NCBI GenBank assembly: GCA_963920635.1
Contig: OY987303.1
Location: forward strand, 49,041,223 to 49,105,222
Direction of reading: 5' to 3'
DNA length: 64,000 bases
DNA from: Pseudeuparius sepicola
Lineage: Eukaryota; Arthropoda; Insecta; Coleoptera; Anthribidae
The notes under the pieces were generated by a model that was given only the letters and a program-made list of their open reading frames with translations, ran no database searches and was not told where the DNA came from. The translations under genes and the position numbers were made by a program. Every line of letters starts with the position of its first letter. Within the stretch, counting starts at the first letter, position 1. Below are positions 11,310 through 21,951 of the stretch, piece by piece.

Positions 11310-11640
11310 AGCCCGTGCCACCCCGTCGGTCCCATCCGTCTGAGGGGTCGCGGCCCCCAGCCCATGCCGGCGGCGGCACGCGTCCCGACGCCCCGTCGGG
11401 CCCATTCACGTCGCGACGCGGGGCGCAACAGGTCCCCCCACCTCCCCCTCCCCTCCCACAGTCTGCCTCCCGCACATCCGGCGGGATCCCCGCCCAATGC
11501 CGCATTACTTTACATTAATTATTCGAACGGATGCCGCCGCGATTTTCCATGCTAATTAGTCCGTTTCCGGACTGTTATTGAGATGGATTCGCAGTAATTG
11601 TCAACTCCCAACTCGGAACGATTCGGGAGGAGCGGACGAT
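11310..11640. other. GC/CpG-rich island in intron, possible conserved regulatory element
   Basis: The stretch is strikingly GC- and CpG-rich (about 11310-11500) in an AT-rich intron. It grades into a mixed-composition tail with ATTAATTATTCGAACGGATG and GCTAATTAGTCCGTTTCC (homeodomain-like TAATTA cores). It has no repeat partner in the window and no intron/exon structure. Overlapping frames on both strands are composition artefacts. It could be an alternative promoter, an enhancer or a decayed exon. Confidence 0.4.
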
Positions 11641-12361
11641 TCGTTTCGTCTAAATGCACAAGAGGTATCTGTGTAAGTTAACGTTAAATAGAAAATTTAC
11701 AAGCCATGCCTAAAACACTCTTTGCTTATTTTGGAAACACACGTTAGAATCGGTTAAAAAACGAGCATAGCAAATGAATTGGGATCTTGATTTGACAAAT
11801 CCTCTACAAAAAATTTAGTGTGCCATCGCTTCCAACTCATAAACATTCGGTAACATCGTTACAGGTTACATAACCTCAAAGTTTCAAAGCCTTTTCATAG
11901 GTGACCACTGTGTTGGACAGTACGTTCCTAAATATTTCTGGAAGAAATGTAGTCTAACTTTTAGGGGATTTTAAATAAAACTTCCTCGACTCTAACGTTA
12001 TTGTTTGTTTCAAAAAGCAACGGATAAAAGAATTATTACTAACTTTGCAAAAAAGTGCAAAATTTTCAAAATCGATTCGCTGCATGGTAAGTTATGGCAA
12101 TATATTATTAGTATTAAGATTAAGAATAAAAAAACGGAAGAGTTGTTAAGAGATTAATTGGATCGAGTTCTGTTGGAGGGTGTCTTGATTATTATTTTTT
12201 TGAACAAGGCGACATCGGTCGTCGTTGTTCAAGTCTCGTAAGTATTACTTGACTGTCAAAATTTTTCTTCTAATAGGAATCTTGTAGATCTCGTTCCCCT
12301 CATCAAAGCAGTAATATCTATATAGTCAAAACCTATTCTGTGATCCTCTTTCTAGGCACAC

Positions 12362-12940
12362 AAGGTGTCTCAAAAGTTGACGTCAACCCTTGAAGGGTTG
12401 AAATACTAAAGTATGTCTTTAACTAATTCTGCAGAGGATCAAAGTTTGAACAACTTTCCCTCATACTTTTTTTGTACATAACGAGTTAAAGCGCATTACT
12501 TATTTGACAAAAATTCCTCACGCTGCAGGGGTGGTCTTGTACACATTTTTTTTACAAAAAAAATGACCTTAGTATAAGTTTTAGAGGATGAACTTCGGGT
12601 CAACTTTTTCTTGCAAAACTTTTTTGTGTCTCTAATAATAGTTTACCGGGCATTATATACATCATTAAGTATGAGAGACAAACAAAATTTTGTAAGAAAG
12701 AGTTTACTTTTATTAAGGACATTTTTTGTAAAAAAAATTGGTTACAAGACCACCCCTGCAGCGGGCGGATTTTACAACTTTTATTAGGATAATTTTTGTC
12801 TAAAAAATGTTTATAAAACCACCCCTATTGTTTAGAAAACCACCCTATAGCGCAATTCGTACCAGGAGTCCGAGTGTGATCTTTTGGTTGGATACACAGA
12901 AAGCAGTTTCCAAGCAACCCTAAAAAAATCACCCTGTTTG
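12362..12940. mobile_element. Foldback element, diverged
   Basis: GCTGCAGGGGTGGTCTTGTA at about 12532 faces TACAAGACCACCCCTGCAGC at about 12743, with T/A-rich matching sequence inside. Outer segments (GACAAAAATTCCT / the inverse of AGGATAATTTTTGTC) also pair. The outermost ends resemble ACAAGGTGTC and CACCCTGTTT, i.e. mariner-like CAGGGTG termini. It has no coding sequence. Confidence 0.5.
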
Positions 12941-13492
12941 GAATTTTTTGCGACCCCTATAAATTGAGCACAATTTTATTGGACTAAAACTCATATTATA
13001 ATTTAAACACTGCCGAAAAAGTTCCAAATAGCCGATAAGTTTAGTAGAAAGAATTTTGTTCTGCTGTTGGAAGAATGAATAGAAAATTTACGAAGTACCT
13101 ACCTAATACTGATATTTGTAGTATCGTACAAACCCTATTTATACTGAACTACGAAAATATACATAATTTTATTTAAAATTTTTAAATATTTAGTAAATAA
13201 AAAAGTGCTTTACACATTTATTAAAACTCCAAAATCGCACTTATTTTTATTTTAGCCCAACAGCTTTTATCGCATTGTTTATCATCTGCTACACAACGAA
13301 TGAACTGCTGTTTTACAAATCATTCAAATTCCCTGCCTATATCTGCCTAAGGCAAGGTCTCCACCTAAAATTCTTAATATAAGTTACACAGTTCACGAAT
13401 TATAATAATATCAAAAAATTGCATTCGATTTACCGAAAACCACGGCCCTGAGCGTAAACATAACCTAGCACGTCGAAATTATACTAGAAGCA

Positions 13493-13672
13493 TTGACTGA
13501 CGTATTTATAAGACTTCTCACGGCTAAAGCTTAATATTCTGCAATATAGATTGCGCTGATGGCCAACAATGTGTTTTCCATTGTATTTTGTCTCCGAAAA
13601 TCATATGATCAGGAATAGAACTGTCAAACATGACAGCCGTGAGCAGTCTTTATTTATACCTACGCCAGTCAA
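13493..13672. mobile_element. 180-bp MITE, family of at least three copies
   Basis: Imperfect TIRs start TTGACTGACGTATTTATAAG and, from the right end, TTGACTGGCGTAGGTATAAA. The inner arms carry CTCACGGCT/AGCCGTGAG. Related copies are at 44160-44279 (left end missing) and 54665-54847 (both ends). A 32-bp internal piece (13543-13574) reappears exactly, inverted, as filler DNA at 15929-15960. Confidence 0.75.
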
Positions 13673-14649
13673 GCTAGTGTTCGAATTTCAAATGACAGAC
13701 GTGCGAATTGTGTTCTGCGAGCAGGGGCTTTTGACCACAGGTTCTAAATATTATTTACTGTAACGCGAACAAAGGGAAAATAATGCCCAAAAAAGTATTT
13801 AAACAAAATTTTATCCTAACAAGACATCAGATTTTCTGAGGTGTAGGACACTGCCGCCACTTGTCATTTCAGGGGCCTTGGTAAATTCTAGGGACATCCA
13901 ACATACCTAAATATAGTGACTAAGATAAGGAAAGGCTTTAGTAAAGATCAGCTCATGCGACTGATCAGACTGATCAGAAAGTCAAGATATAATATATGAC
14001 ATATAGGTCTAAGTTCGTTTTCGAGATGTTGTCACTTTACGAATTTCGTGAAAATTAACACCTTACATCAGTTTTTCGAGTGTCGCTACTACGTAGAAGA
14101 GGGTACTTGACAATATTTTTAATTGCTCCAAAATCGTACTCAGTTTACAGTAGATGCACCAACATATATTTTTTTTAGAGATAAATGTAAGGTCTTAGAT
14201 AAGTGTCCAGGAATTGTTCTATCAACTTTGTAAAATAAAAGCTCTGCTACAGAGCACAGTTATTTTATTGTTATTGTTTATTTTCTATTATTTTATTACC
14301 TAACTTCGACTCTTACTATTATTGTATTGTAAAAAAATATACCTCGATAACCTCGCCAGTTATATCAAAAAATAGTTTACTTAGTGTTTTAAAATGGTAT
14401 AACATTTTGCTATGCTTTCCTTTATAAAAAAAATATGTTGCTATATTACTGCAAAAGGAGCACATTGTGAAATTATAAAAATAATTATGGATTCAAATGA
14501 AAACGCTTATTCTTCTTGTATCGGTTCTATCTGGTTTTCTCGACGACGTTCGTGATGTATATTCTTGTATCTGTTAATGGATTAAAAGGCTGTTACTGCT
14601 GATGATATATACACATACATTTAGAGAGCCCATATCCACTTAAAACCTA

Positions 14650-14930
14650 ACACCAACTCGCTGGAATTTAACGTAGTTTCAGGCCTGTAATGACTCACCA
14701 ATTTCCCCATTAATTTCTTTCCGGATTTGCAATCACGGCACACGCAGCTTCGCACGGAAGTCCCAATAAAAGCCTCATTTGTACAACAATGGACGGCCGA
14801 ATTATTCGGCGCCGCCGCCACAATACACCGCTGGAACTTTAAACGAATTTGCAAGCGCGGGCAAAAGTTCAATGGCAACGGTGAAAACGGCACGGGTCGT
14901 TGAACGGTGTGCAGTGGTGTTAAACTTTGG
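14650..14930. other. Putative conserved non-coding element, paralogue A
   Basis: The core 14741-14828 (88 bp) is matched at 84 positions by 21671-21758 in the same orientation, with weaker similarity on both sides. The core contains CCCAATAAAAGCCTCATTTG, ACAACAATGG (inverse of the SOX-type CCATTGTTGT) and the short palindrome GCCGAATTATTCGGC next to GCCGCCGCC. It is not open in a consistent frame and has no transposon hallmark. It may be an enhancer duplicated in tandem before the PLE landed between the copies, or an uncharacterised low-copy repeat. Confidence 0.55.
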
Positions 14931-15765
14931 TCTGCGTGTTAAACTATGTTTTACGAATTTATCTTTGAAGTTAATTGATAAGCATTCCGGAGATTTGTTC
15001 CTAAAGTCTATCCAAGTTACAGAGGCAGTGGATCAAAACATTGGCCACCACGTGACTTATTCTCTTATTGGTCTGGTCGTTATAAAATGTCAAGTGTTTA
15101 CGCGGCGAGCAGAATGCAGGGCCGGCTCTTCCCTCAATCGAGTTTCCTGCATATTTTAGATCGGATCGCGAGCAGTATATTCTGTAAATTTATTTTGCTA
15201 CTTAATTTAAGGAAATTTATAAAGATCCACGAAAGGTAAAAACACAATTTTTATAACTTCTAAAAGAATTAGTTCAGAATTACAAGCCACTGGGAATCTC
15301 ATATTAGTCGTAATCGATCGCAAGGCGGTCATGTGACTTTGTTTATATCTACTGCCGCTGTAACTTGGATAGACTTTAGATTCTCAGCCCTCAAAAGTTT
15401 TGAAAGTAGCCTTTAGATAAACATACACGGTATTGGCAGAACAAGTACACTATTTTCGGAAATTTATTTGTGGCGCAAACAGATCTATATAATTTTTCAA
15501 ATGGATTTTTCGACACCAAACTGATTAAGAAACAACTTTTTCAAGTTTCCTGGAAAATTCTCAAATTCTTAACAGTAAATGAACGAAACTTGGGAGGATA
15601 AATCTTTCTCCTTTCTCAAAGATCATGTCACGTCAAAGTGAAATGACAGATGAATAAATGTCAAGTCAAAATGTCATGGCAACAGAAACAATAGTCTGGC
15701 CACCGTCTGATATTGTACCCAGTGTTCTATCTAATTATCTAATAGTTCTCCGTATTTTCTAGAAT

Positions 15766-16128
15766 GAATGCTGATTCTTTAATTTTTCGTCTATTTCTTA
15801 CTTCTTTTTTGAGAATTGGTTTGGACCTATCCCACAAAATCCTATGATCGTTACTAAAGGATTGTTCACATATGTTTGACTTCGAAATTTGATTTTGCCT
15901 GATATAATTTTTATGTTCCTTTAAACAAACACATTGTTGGCCATCAGCGCAATCTATATTTCAGAATGCTGATTCTTTAATTTTTCGTCTATTTCTTACT
16001 TCTTTTTTGAGAATTGGTTTGGACCTATCCCACAAAATCCTATGATCGTTACTAAAGGATTGTTCACATATGTTTGACTTCGAAATTTGATTTTGCCTGA
16101 TATAATTTTTATGTTCCTTTAAACAAAC
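15766..16128. repeat. 165-bp perfect tandem duplication separated by 33-bp templated filler
   Basis: 15766-15930 and 15964-16128 are identical by eye over 165 bp (PLE2 endonuclease tail). The 33 bases between them (15931-15963) match no flanking PLE sequence. Together with two adjoining bases they are the exact inverse of 13543-13574 inside the MITE at 13493-13672. This looks like break repair with copying from an ectopic template. Confidence 0.85.
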
Positions 16129-16341
16129 ATTAAATGGATTACAAATAGAACTTTCCACATTCACAAGGAATTTTTGAACTTCGTACCTCATTAAATTAAA
16201 TGGTTTCGTTTTAACTAGCATCGACCTTAATGTATTTTTGGTTTTAAATACTGTTCTAACATTAATACGATCGCCTATGCGTTTTAGCTTATCTGATAGT
16301 CCAGGAATATAAGGAATAATTAAATTTACTGGTCGGTCCAA
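15961..16341 (-). pseudogene. PLE2 C-terminal GIY-YIG endonuclease region
   Basis: The - strand frame reads DRPVNLIIPYIPGLSDKLKR, then TVFKTKNTLRSMLVKTKP, then an out-of-frame GIY-YIG block (FLVNVESS is the frameshifted form of PCECGK), then VCLKEHKNYIRQ and SFSNDHRILWDRSKPILKKE. This is the normal order at the C-terminus of Penelope-like proteins. The upstream continuation was displaced past 18910 by the mariner insertion. The frameshift across GIY-YIG makes it non-functional. Confidence 0.85.
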
Positions 16342-16356
16342 GAGATTTATTATATA

Positions 16357-18910
16357 CAGGGTGGTTCACTTTTATGTGGTAGGACTTTAACATTAGATAG
16401 AAAAAGATAATCTAAAATGAAAATTTTATATCAACATATATCGGGGAAAGCTTAGTTTCCGAGATACAGGGCGTTGAAGTGTTGGAAAAAATATGAAGTA
16501 TTTTTTACACTGTCCGAACCAGTGAAGATATTTAAACCAAATTTGATGTGTAGTACCACCTTTTTGACTACGATATTTAGTGATAATATGAAGGTCCACT
16601 ATCACTAAATTTAAAAAGTAATTAGTACGGACCTGTCTCACATCAACGTAAATTTTTTTTTTTTCGTAAAGTTCTTTCAATTCTCTACAAAAAGTGTATC
16701 TTGACATTTTTTTGTATCTGCCACGGTTGTGTAGTAAATAAATTATTTCGTTTCCATCTCAGCCTTTTTTGCCTAAAAATGTGTTTTCTAAGATTATTGA
16801 TAAATATCGCAAATAACAGAAATTAATTATGGAACACTTATCGGATTCAGCTATTTTATTTTTAATTTTATGGAAACAATTTTAAAAAACTGGCACTTGG
16901 TTTGAGGTACATTACTTTATTATCATTTTAACATTTTTATCAAATCTGTATGATTGATTCTTCCGCCCATAAAATGTTATTTAAAAATTGTCTTATTTCC
17001 TTTGACTACAAAATCCATCGGCAAAATACTAATGTCCTTTCTGCATCGCCGTACTGGTGAAGATAAGTGTGCCATGGAAAAGAAAATCTTATTGACAGTT
17101 AATAATACAATAATCTGTCATCCAGTAGATGAACGTAGCAGCGCCGCAGTTTGTCTTTGTTAATAATTAAAATGCCGTTCCAATTTACAAATGAAGAGCA
17201 GGCTGACATCCATTTCTGCTATGGAGTTGCAAATGGGAACTCTGCGGAAGCAGCCAGAGAATACCGGAGGCGATTTCCAAATAGGCGCCATCCGCGTCCC
17301 TCGGTGTTTGTTAACATGCACCGGCAATTCAGAACTCGCGGTCTGAGAACTAGAATCGTCGAACGAGGAAATGAAAACAATATCCAACAAGTCAGACGCA
17401 ACAATGAGATTCTTCGTGAATTCGATAGGAATCCTACAACAAGTAGCAGAAGAGTGTCAGTGGCCCTACGTGTTTCAAAGTCTGCAATTTTGCGAGCTTT
17501 AAAAAGAGATCACAGGCATGCGTATCATCTACAACCCGTACAAGGTTTAAGGCCCGGCGATGCAGAAAGAAGATTAGTGTTTTGCCGATGGATTTTGGAG
17601 TCAATTGAAGGAAATAGACAATTTTTAAATAACATTTTATGGACGGAGGTGTCGTGTTTTACTCGTCGTGGAGTAGTAAACTTTCATAATCAGCATATTT
17701 GGGCACAAGAAAACCCACATGCAATCCGGACAAAAAATTTTCAGGTCGAATTTAGTGTCAATGTTTGGATTGGACTGTACAACCATCATCTGTTTGGACC
17801 CTTTTTTGCCACAACGAGTGAATGGTGACAATTTTTTGGAGTTTTTAGTAGCTGAGCATAATAATATGTGGGAAGACATTCCTTTAAACTTAAGATTGTT
17901 GGCTTGGTTCCAACTTGACGGCTGTCCTGCACATTTTCACCGAAATGTGAGGAACTGGTTAAATAATAACTTTCCAAATAGATGGATCGGACGAGGGGGA
18001 CCGGTCGCTTGGCCACCACGTTCTCCGGACATAACACCTCTGGACTTCTTCGTATGGGGATTTTTAAAAGAACAAGTCTATGCGACTCCTGTAGAAACAA
18101 GGGAACAACTTATTGATCGTATCAGAAATGCGTGCGATGAATTGAGAAATGGCAATTTAATTGATGCTGTTCAATCCGTTAGGCGTCGAAGTGAATTATG
18201 TGTGCAACAGAATGGATCACATTTTGAACAATTGTTGAATGTTGTACAAATTTAGAATTATAAAAATTATTAAGAAATAATACTAGATTTGATAAAAATG
18301 TTAAAATGATAATAAAGTAATGTACCTCAAACCAAGTGCCAGTTTATTTTTAAAATTGTTTCCATAAAATTAAAAATAAAATAGCTGAATCCGATAAGTG
18401 TTCCATAATTAATTTCTGTTATTTGCGATATTTATCAATAATCTTAGAAAACACATTTTTAGGCAAAAAAGGCTGAGATGGAAACGAAATAATTTATTTA
18501 CTACACAACCGTGGCAGATACAAAAAAATGTCAAGATGTCACTTTTTGTAGAGAATTGAAAGAACTTTACGAAAAAAAAAAATTTACGTTGATGTGAGAC
18601 AGGTCCGTACTAATTACTTTTTAAATTTAGTGATAGTGAAAACCTATAACTCCACCACTGGTTATTTCAGGACCTTCATATTATCACTAAATATCGTAGT
18701 CAAAAAGGTGGTACTACACATCAAATTTGGTTTAAATATCTCCACTGGTTCGGACAGTGTAAAAAATACTTCATATTTTGTCCAACACTTCAACGCCCTG
18801 TATCTCGGAAACTAAGCTTTCCCCGATATATGTTGATATAAAATTTTCATTTTAGATTATCTTTTTCTATCTAATGTTAAAGTCCTACCACATAAAAGTG
18901 AACCACCCTG
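16357..18910 (+). mobile_element. Tc1/mariner-superfamily element (DD41D type) with ~0.6-kb terminal inverted repeats
   Basis: The element begins CAGGGTGGTTCACTTTTATG at 16357 and ends with its inverse at 18910. TA flanks both ends (16355-16356, 18911-18912). The inverted repeats are very long: 16357 to about 16945 pairs with about 18285 to 18910, and the right arm has about 30 extra bases near 18640-18670. The transposase gene fills the centre. The insertion splits PLE2 between linker and endonuclease, so it is younger than PLE2. Confidence 0.88.
17172..18255 (+). pseudogene. DD41D mariner-type transposase, one frameshift
   Basis: The first ATG-initiated frame (17172-17828) starts MPFQFTNEEQADIHFCYG, the usual N-terminal helix-turn-helix start. 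It contains FVNMHRQFRTRG and a second HTH (VSVALRVSKSAILRALK) and reaches NVWIGLYNHHLFGPFF. A frameshift in the T-run near 17802-17808 moves the rest to a second frame that ends at 18255. QLDGCPAHF (second Asp) and SPDITPLDFFVWG (third Asp) are separated by 41 residues, a spacing known from rosa-type mariner relatives. The first catalytic position, normally WTDES, reads WTEVS, so that Asp is also lost. About 360 aa in total is normal for the family. Inactive. Confidence 0.85.
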
Positions 18911-19100
18911 TATATTTATTACAAATTCAATTGGATAACTATTCTTCTCAAGAACATGTTTTATAAGGTTCAATTTCTTCCTCAAATTTTGTGTTATTAA
19001 AACAAATAGTTTTAGCCCTGTCATACAAACTTTTAACTACTCCTTTTTTAACACTAATATACCTAGATAATGATTGAAATTAAAATAGAGATATCTGTTA

Positions 19101-19911
19101 GGGGAAAGTGGCCCAAACTGATCCTTGTAGGTAAGATGATCCCCCATGTTATTCATAAAAACTAGTGCCGCCATCTAGGCCATCGTTAATATTGTGTTAG
19201 GTGGCGCTGCTTTCAGTAGTATAACAAATACCGAGCTGGTGACATCGTTATTCGCTTATACCTTTAATGATAATGATTTTCGGTGATTTTAATCTAAGGT
19301 AAGTTATACAAAAGAATTAGTATAGCTCGTATAACGGATATCTTTCAAAATTTTGCAAATTACCTGTCACAAATCCATGTATTTGGCTATAATTTAGAAT
19401 GTCTAATACTTGTGCCGGCGTAGCCATTTTTTGTACAATGCCGTCGTTAAATACAACAAGGCTCTGTCGGGTAATAAGATCCCTCAAAATCTTGGACAAA
19501 ATGATGATCCCGAGATCATTTTACCCGAACAAATAATAATTATTTTTTTGCGTATTCACTGCATGTGTAAAAATGGTGCCTAAATACAAGCGCATGACTG
19601 AAAGGCAGAGCTGGATTGTTTCATTTAATTTTTCCACATATTGTTTCTGTAATAGAATGGCAGGATCGTTTTGCCCTACCCTAAGGCATTATTTTACCCA
19701 ACCCGTTATAGGGTAAAATGATCCCTTTACACAGTTTTTCATTTTTGAAAAACAAAACGGTACACATTAGTTTTGAAACAAAAAACTGATATTAATTTAC
19801 TGGCATAAGCACTAAAGAATGCAAGAGACAATTTTATATTTCGCCACCACACTTATCGTAAACGCTCCTTGAGTTTTTGCCTTAGGGCGATCATTTTGGG
19901 CCACTTCCCCC
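19101..19911. mobile_element. 811-bp MITE with TA duplication, nested in PLE2
   Basis: The left end GGGGAAAGTGGCCCAAACTG and the inverse of the right end (GGGGGAAGTGGCCCAAAATG) are TIRs of about 25 bp. TA flanks both (19099-19100, 19912-19913). Internally ATGATC...TTTTACCC motifs repeat. Excision in thought restores the PLE frame ...STHTF|NRYLYFN exactly. The PLE frame now reads into the TIR, giving the false tail RGKWPKMIA. No transposase domain is seen; the 60-aa frame at 19317-19499 has none. Confidence 0.85.
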
Positions 19912-19913
19912 TA

Positions 19914-20400
19914 AAAGTATGTGTTGATTTTCTATAGACACTAGTTTCTATACTGTCTGATTTCAGTGTAGAAACATCTAAGAAAGGTAATTGATTATTA
20001 TTTTCAATTTCTAGGGTAAACTTAATATAAGGTTCTTGTGAGTATGTCATCTACATATCTCCACGAAATATTAGGCTGATAAACATATCTAGTCAACTCA
20101 TTGTTTTCGATATCTTCCATGAATAAATTGCTTATGAATGGCAATAAAGGAGACCCCATAGCCATTCCAAATTCCTGCTGGTAAAATTCATTTCCTAGTT
20201 GAAAATAAGTGGTTTTAAGACATAGTGTGGTGAGTTCTAATATTACATCTATATTCAAATTTGTCCTTGCTACTAAAGTCTGACCGTCTTCTAACTTTCT
20301 GCGTAAAATATTCAATCATTTATCAACAGGGACATTTGTAAAATACTAGCCATATCAAAGCTAGCTAATATAATACAGTGATCCGAAAATTAATCTTCCC
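19914..20400 (-). pseudogene. PLE2 reverse transcriptase core
   Basis: The - strand frame 20022-20315 contains ILRRKLEDGQT, LTTLCLKTTYFQL, then FGMAMGSPLLPFISNLFMED (RT motif B region of PLEs) and WRYVDDIL (catalytic YVDD). A frame change leads to FTLEIENNNQLPFLDV and VYRKSTHTF (19914-20040), where the MITE at 19101-19911 interrupts. Upstream of 20315 the sequence continues as a degraded FDMAS.L region. PLE RTs are related to telomerase RTs. Stops and a frameshift make it inactive. Confidence 0.82.
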
Positions 20401-21120
20401 TAATTTTATCTAAAAAATGATTGATTTTCCTACTAACGGATTAATTATTTTAGGTAGGTAAATATTTTGCTAACGAATGACATGGTGAATTTATTGAACT
20501 TACAATGGGGCGAAGAGGCATGAGTATTTTTGTTATACCATATAAGTGTGGAGGTTTTGTATGATGCGGAGTTAAAAGAGTGTCCTTTGTCTCTGTGTCA
20601 TTTGTTCGCGGTATTTATACAGACTTTTGTATATTTTAGTTTCTATTGAAGTTGCAGTTGACGTTTGTTTATCCTCTTGTAAGTTCCTTCATTTAATAAA
20701 TCACTTAATTTATTATCATACACATTTTTTTAAATATTTTAATATTTTATTTTAATATTTTTATTATCCTATCTGATCTAATTGCTGCTTTTCTTCCTTT
20801 CAAATATTTGACTTTGGTTTAAAATCTTTTTCTAAGATTGTTTTTGACCTGTTAGATATATTAATTACTGTTCTGTTGACGAAATCATTGTCTATTTGAT
20901 TCAGTTCCTCAATATGCTTTTCCTCAACGAATCTTTGGAATTTGTGGAATTTGGATTCTTTCTCTTATCAGCATCTGAACAATATTTTGCTACATTTCCT
21001 ACTAGTAAAAGGTTCTTTTAGGTGTAACCCTTTTGGCAAAATATCACCTTGTCTACATTTACATAAGAATTAAGAATTTACGAATTTTCCAGGCAACTTG
21101 AAAATGTAGTAGTAAAAAGT

Positions 21121-21600
21121 AGAATCGTATGTATAAATAAATTAATTTCCAACAAATGAGTGTGAATTATTTTCATGACTCATTTATGATCTTGCTATGC
21201 CTGTATATTTTCCTGGGCAATATTGTGTTATAGTTTATAAATATCGCCCTGTCCCCATTATCAAATTTGTAATGTGCTATTATGTGGTCCTAGAAGAAGG
21301 ACTCATCTAAGTTATCGGTATCATCTAACTCCCCAACTTCATTGTTACCACTCAGCGTTGACACTTTAAATTATCAGCAGTGAATGTAGAATGTTTTTGA
21401 CCACCTGGAGTTCCTACTGTATTTTCTTCGATTGCTTTGCTTTTCTGCTTTATCAGGTTTTCTGGGGTAAAGGTAACGTTTTTAGTGTATTCCGTTGTTA
21501 CGTATCCATTAAACTAAAGTATGAGGTCTGTTTCTATTGATATACCTATGTATACTATACCTACCCAGAGACCCTCCACTCATTTAAAATCTCCCTAATT
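21121..21600. other. Intronic AT-rich stretch, no gene seen
   Basis: Lies between the 5' end of PLE2 and the second copy of the paralogous non-coding element. No coding signal or clear repeat. Confidence 0.5.
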
Positions 21601-21870
21601 TACCCGAGCTTCAGACCTGTAATGTTCATCAATTTTCCACACCGACCTGGCAAATTATCGGAGCTCATGACACGCAGCTTCGCACGGAAATCCCAATAAA
21701 AGCCTCATTTGCACAACAATGGAGGGCCGAATTATTCGGCGCCGCCGCCACAATGCACTACGGCAACTTTAACGATTGATTCGCGAATTTGCGTGCGCTG
21801 GCAAAAGTTGGATGATTGAATGTGGACGGTGCGAGTGCAACGGGTTGTTGACCGTTGCATACAGATTTGA
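21600..21870. other. Putative conserved non-coding element, paralogue B
   Basis: The core 21671-21758 differs from 14741-14828 at four of 88 positions, while the flanks show only patchy similarity (for example ..CTGTAATG upstream and GGCAAAAGTT downstream). It has the same orientation as paralogue A and the same AATAAAAGCC, ACAACAATGG and palindromic GCCGAATTATTCGGC features. Higher identity in the core than in the flanks suggests constraint. Confidence 0.55.
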
Positions 21871-21951
21871 GATTTCTCCGCGATAGGTATGTAATATAAG
21901 TACAACCGGAGGCCAACTTAGATTAGTACTTCAATATGGCATTAGTCTATA

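Larger units (their letters stand above)
15430..21120 (-). mobile_element. Penelope-like element copy 2 (PLE2), with nested mariner element and MITE
   Basis: The element runs on the - strand. The 5' end lies near 21120, where the inverse of TTTTCCAGGCAACTTGAAAA (21083-21102) is the PLE terminal block. The RT core is at about 19914-20400, the GIY-YIG tail at 15961-16341, and the 3' inverted terminal copy at 15440-15720. Two later insertions interrupt it: a DD41D mariner-type element (16357-18910) and an MITE (19101-19911), each at a TA. Removing both brings RT, linker and endonuclease back into line. It is better preserved than PLE1 but broken by stops. Confidence 0.8.

Noticed and set aside
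11235..11555. Overlapping Pro/Arg/Gly-rich frames on both strands
   Set aside because: GC-rich composition lacks stop codons by chance in several frames at once; no start or splice evidence.
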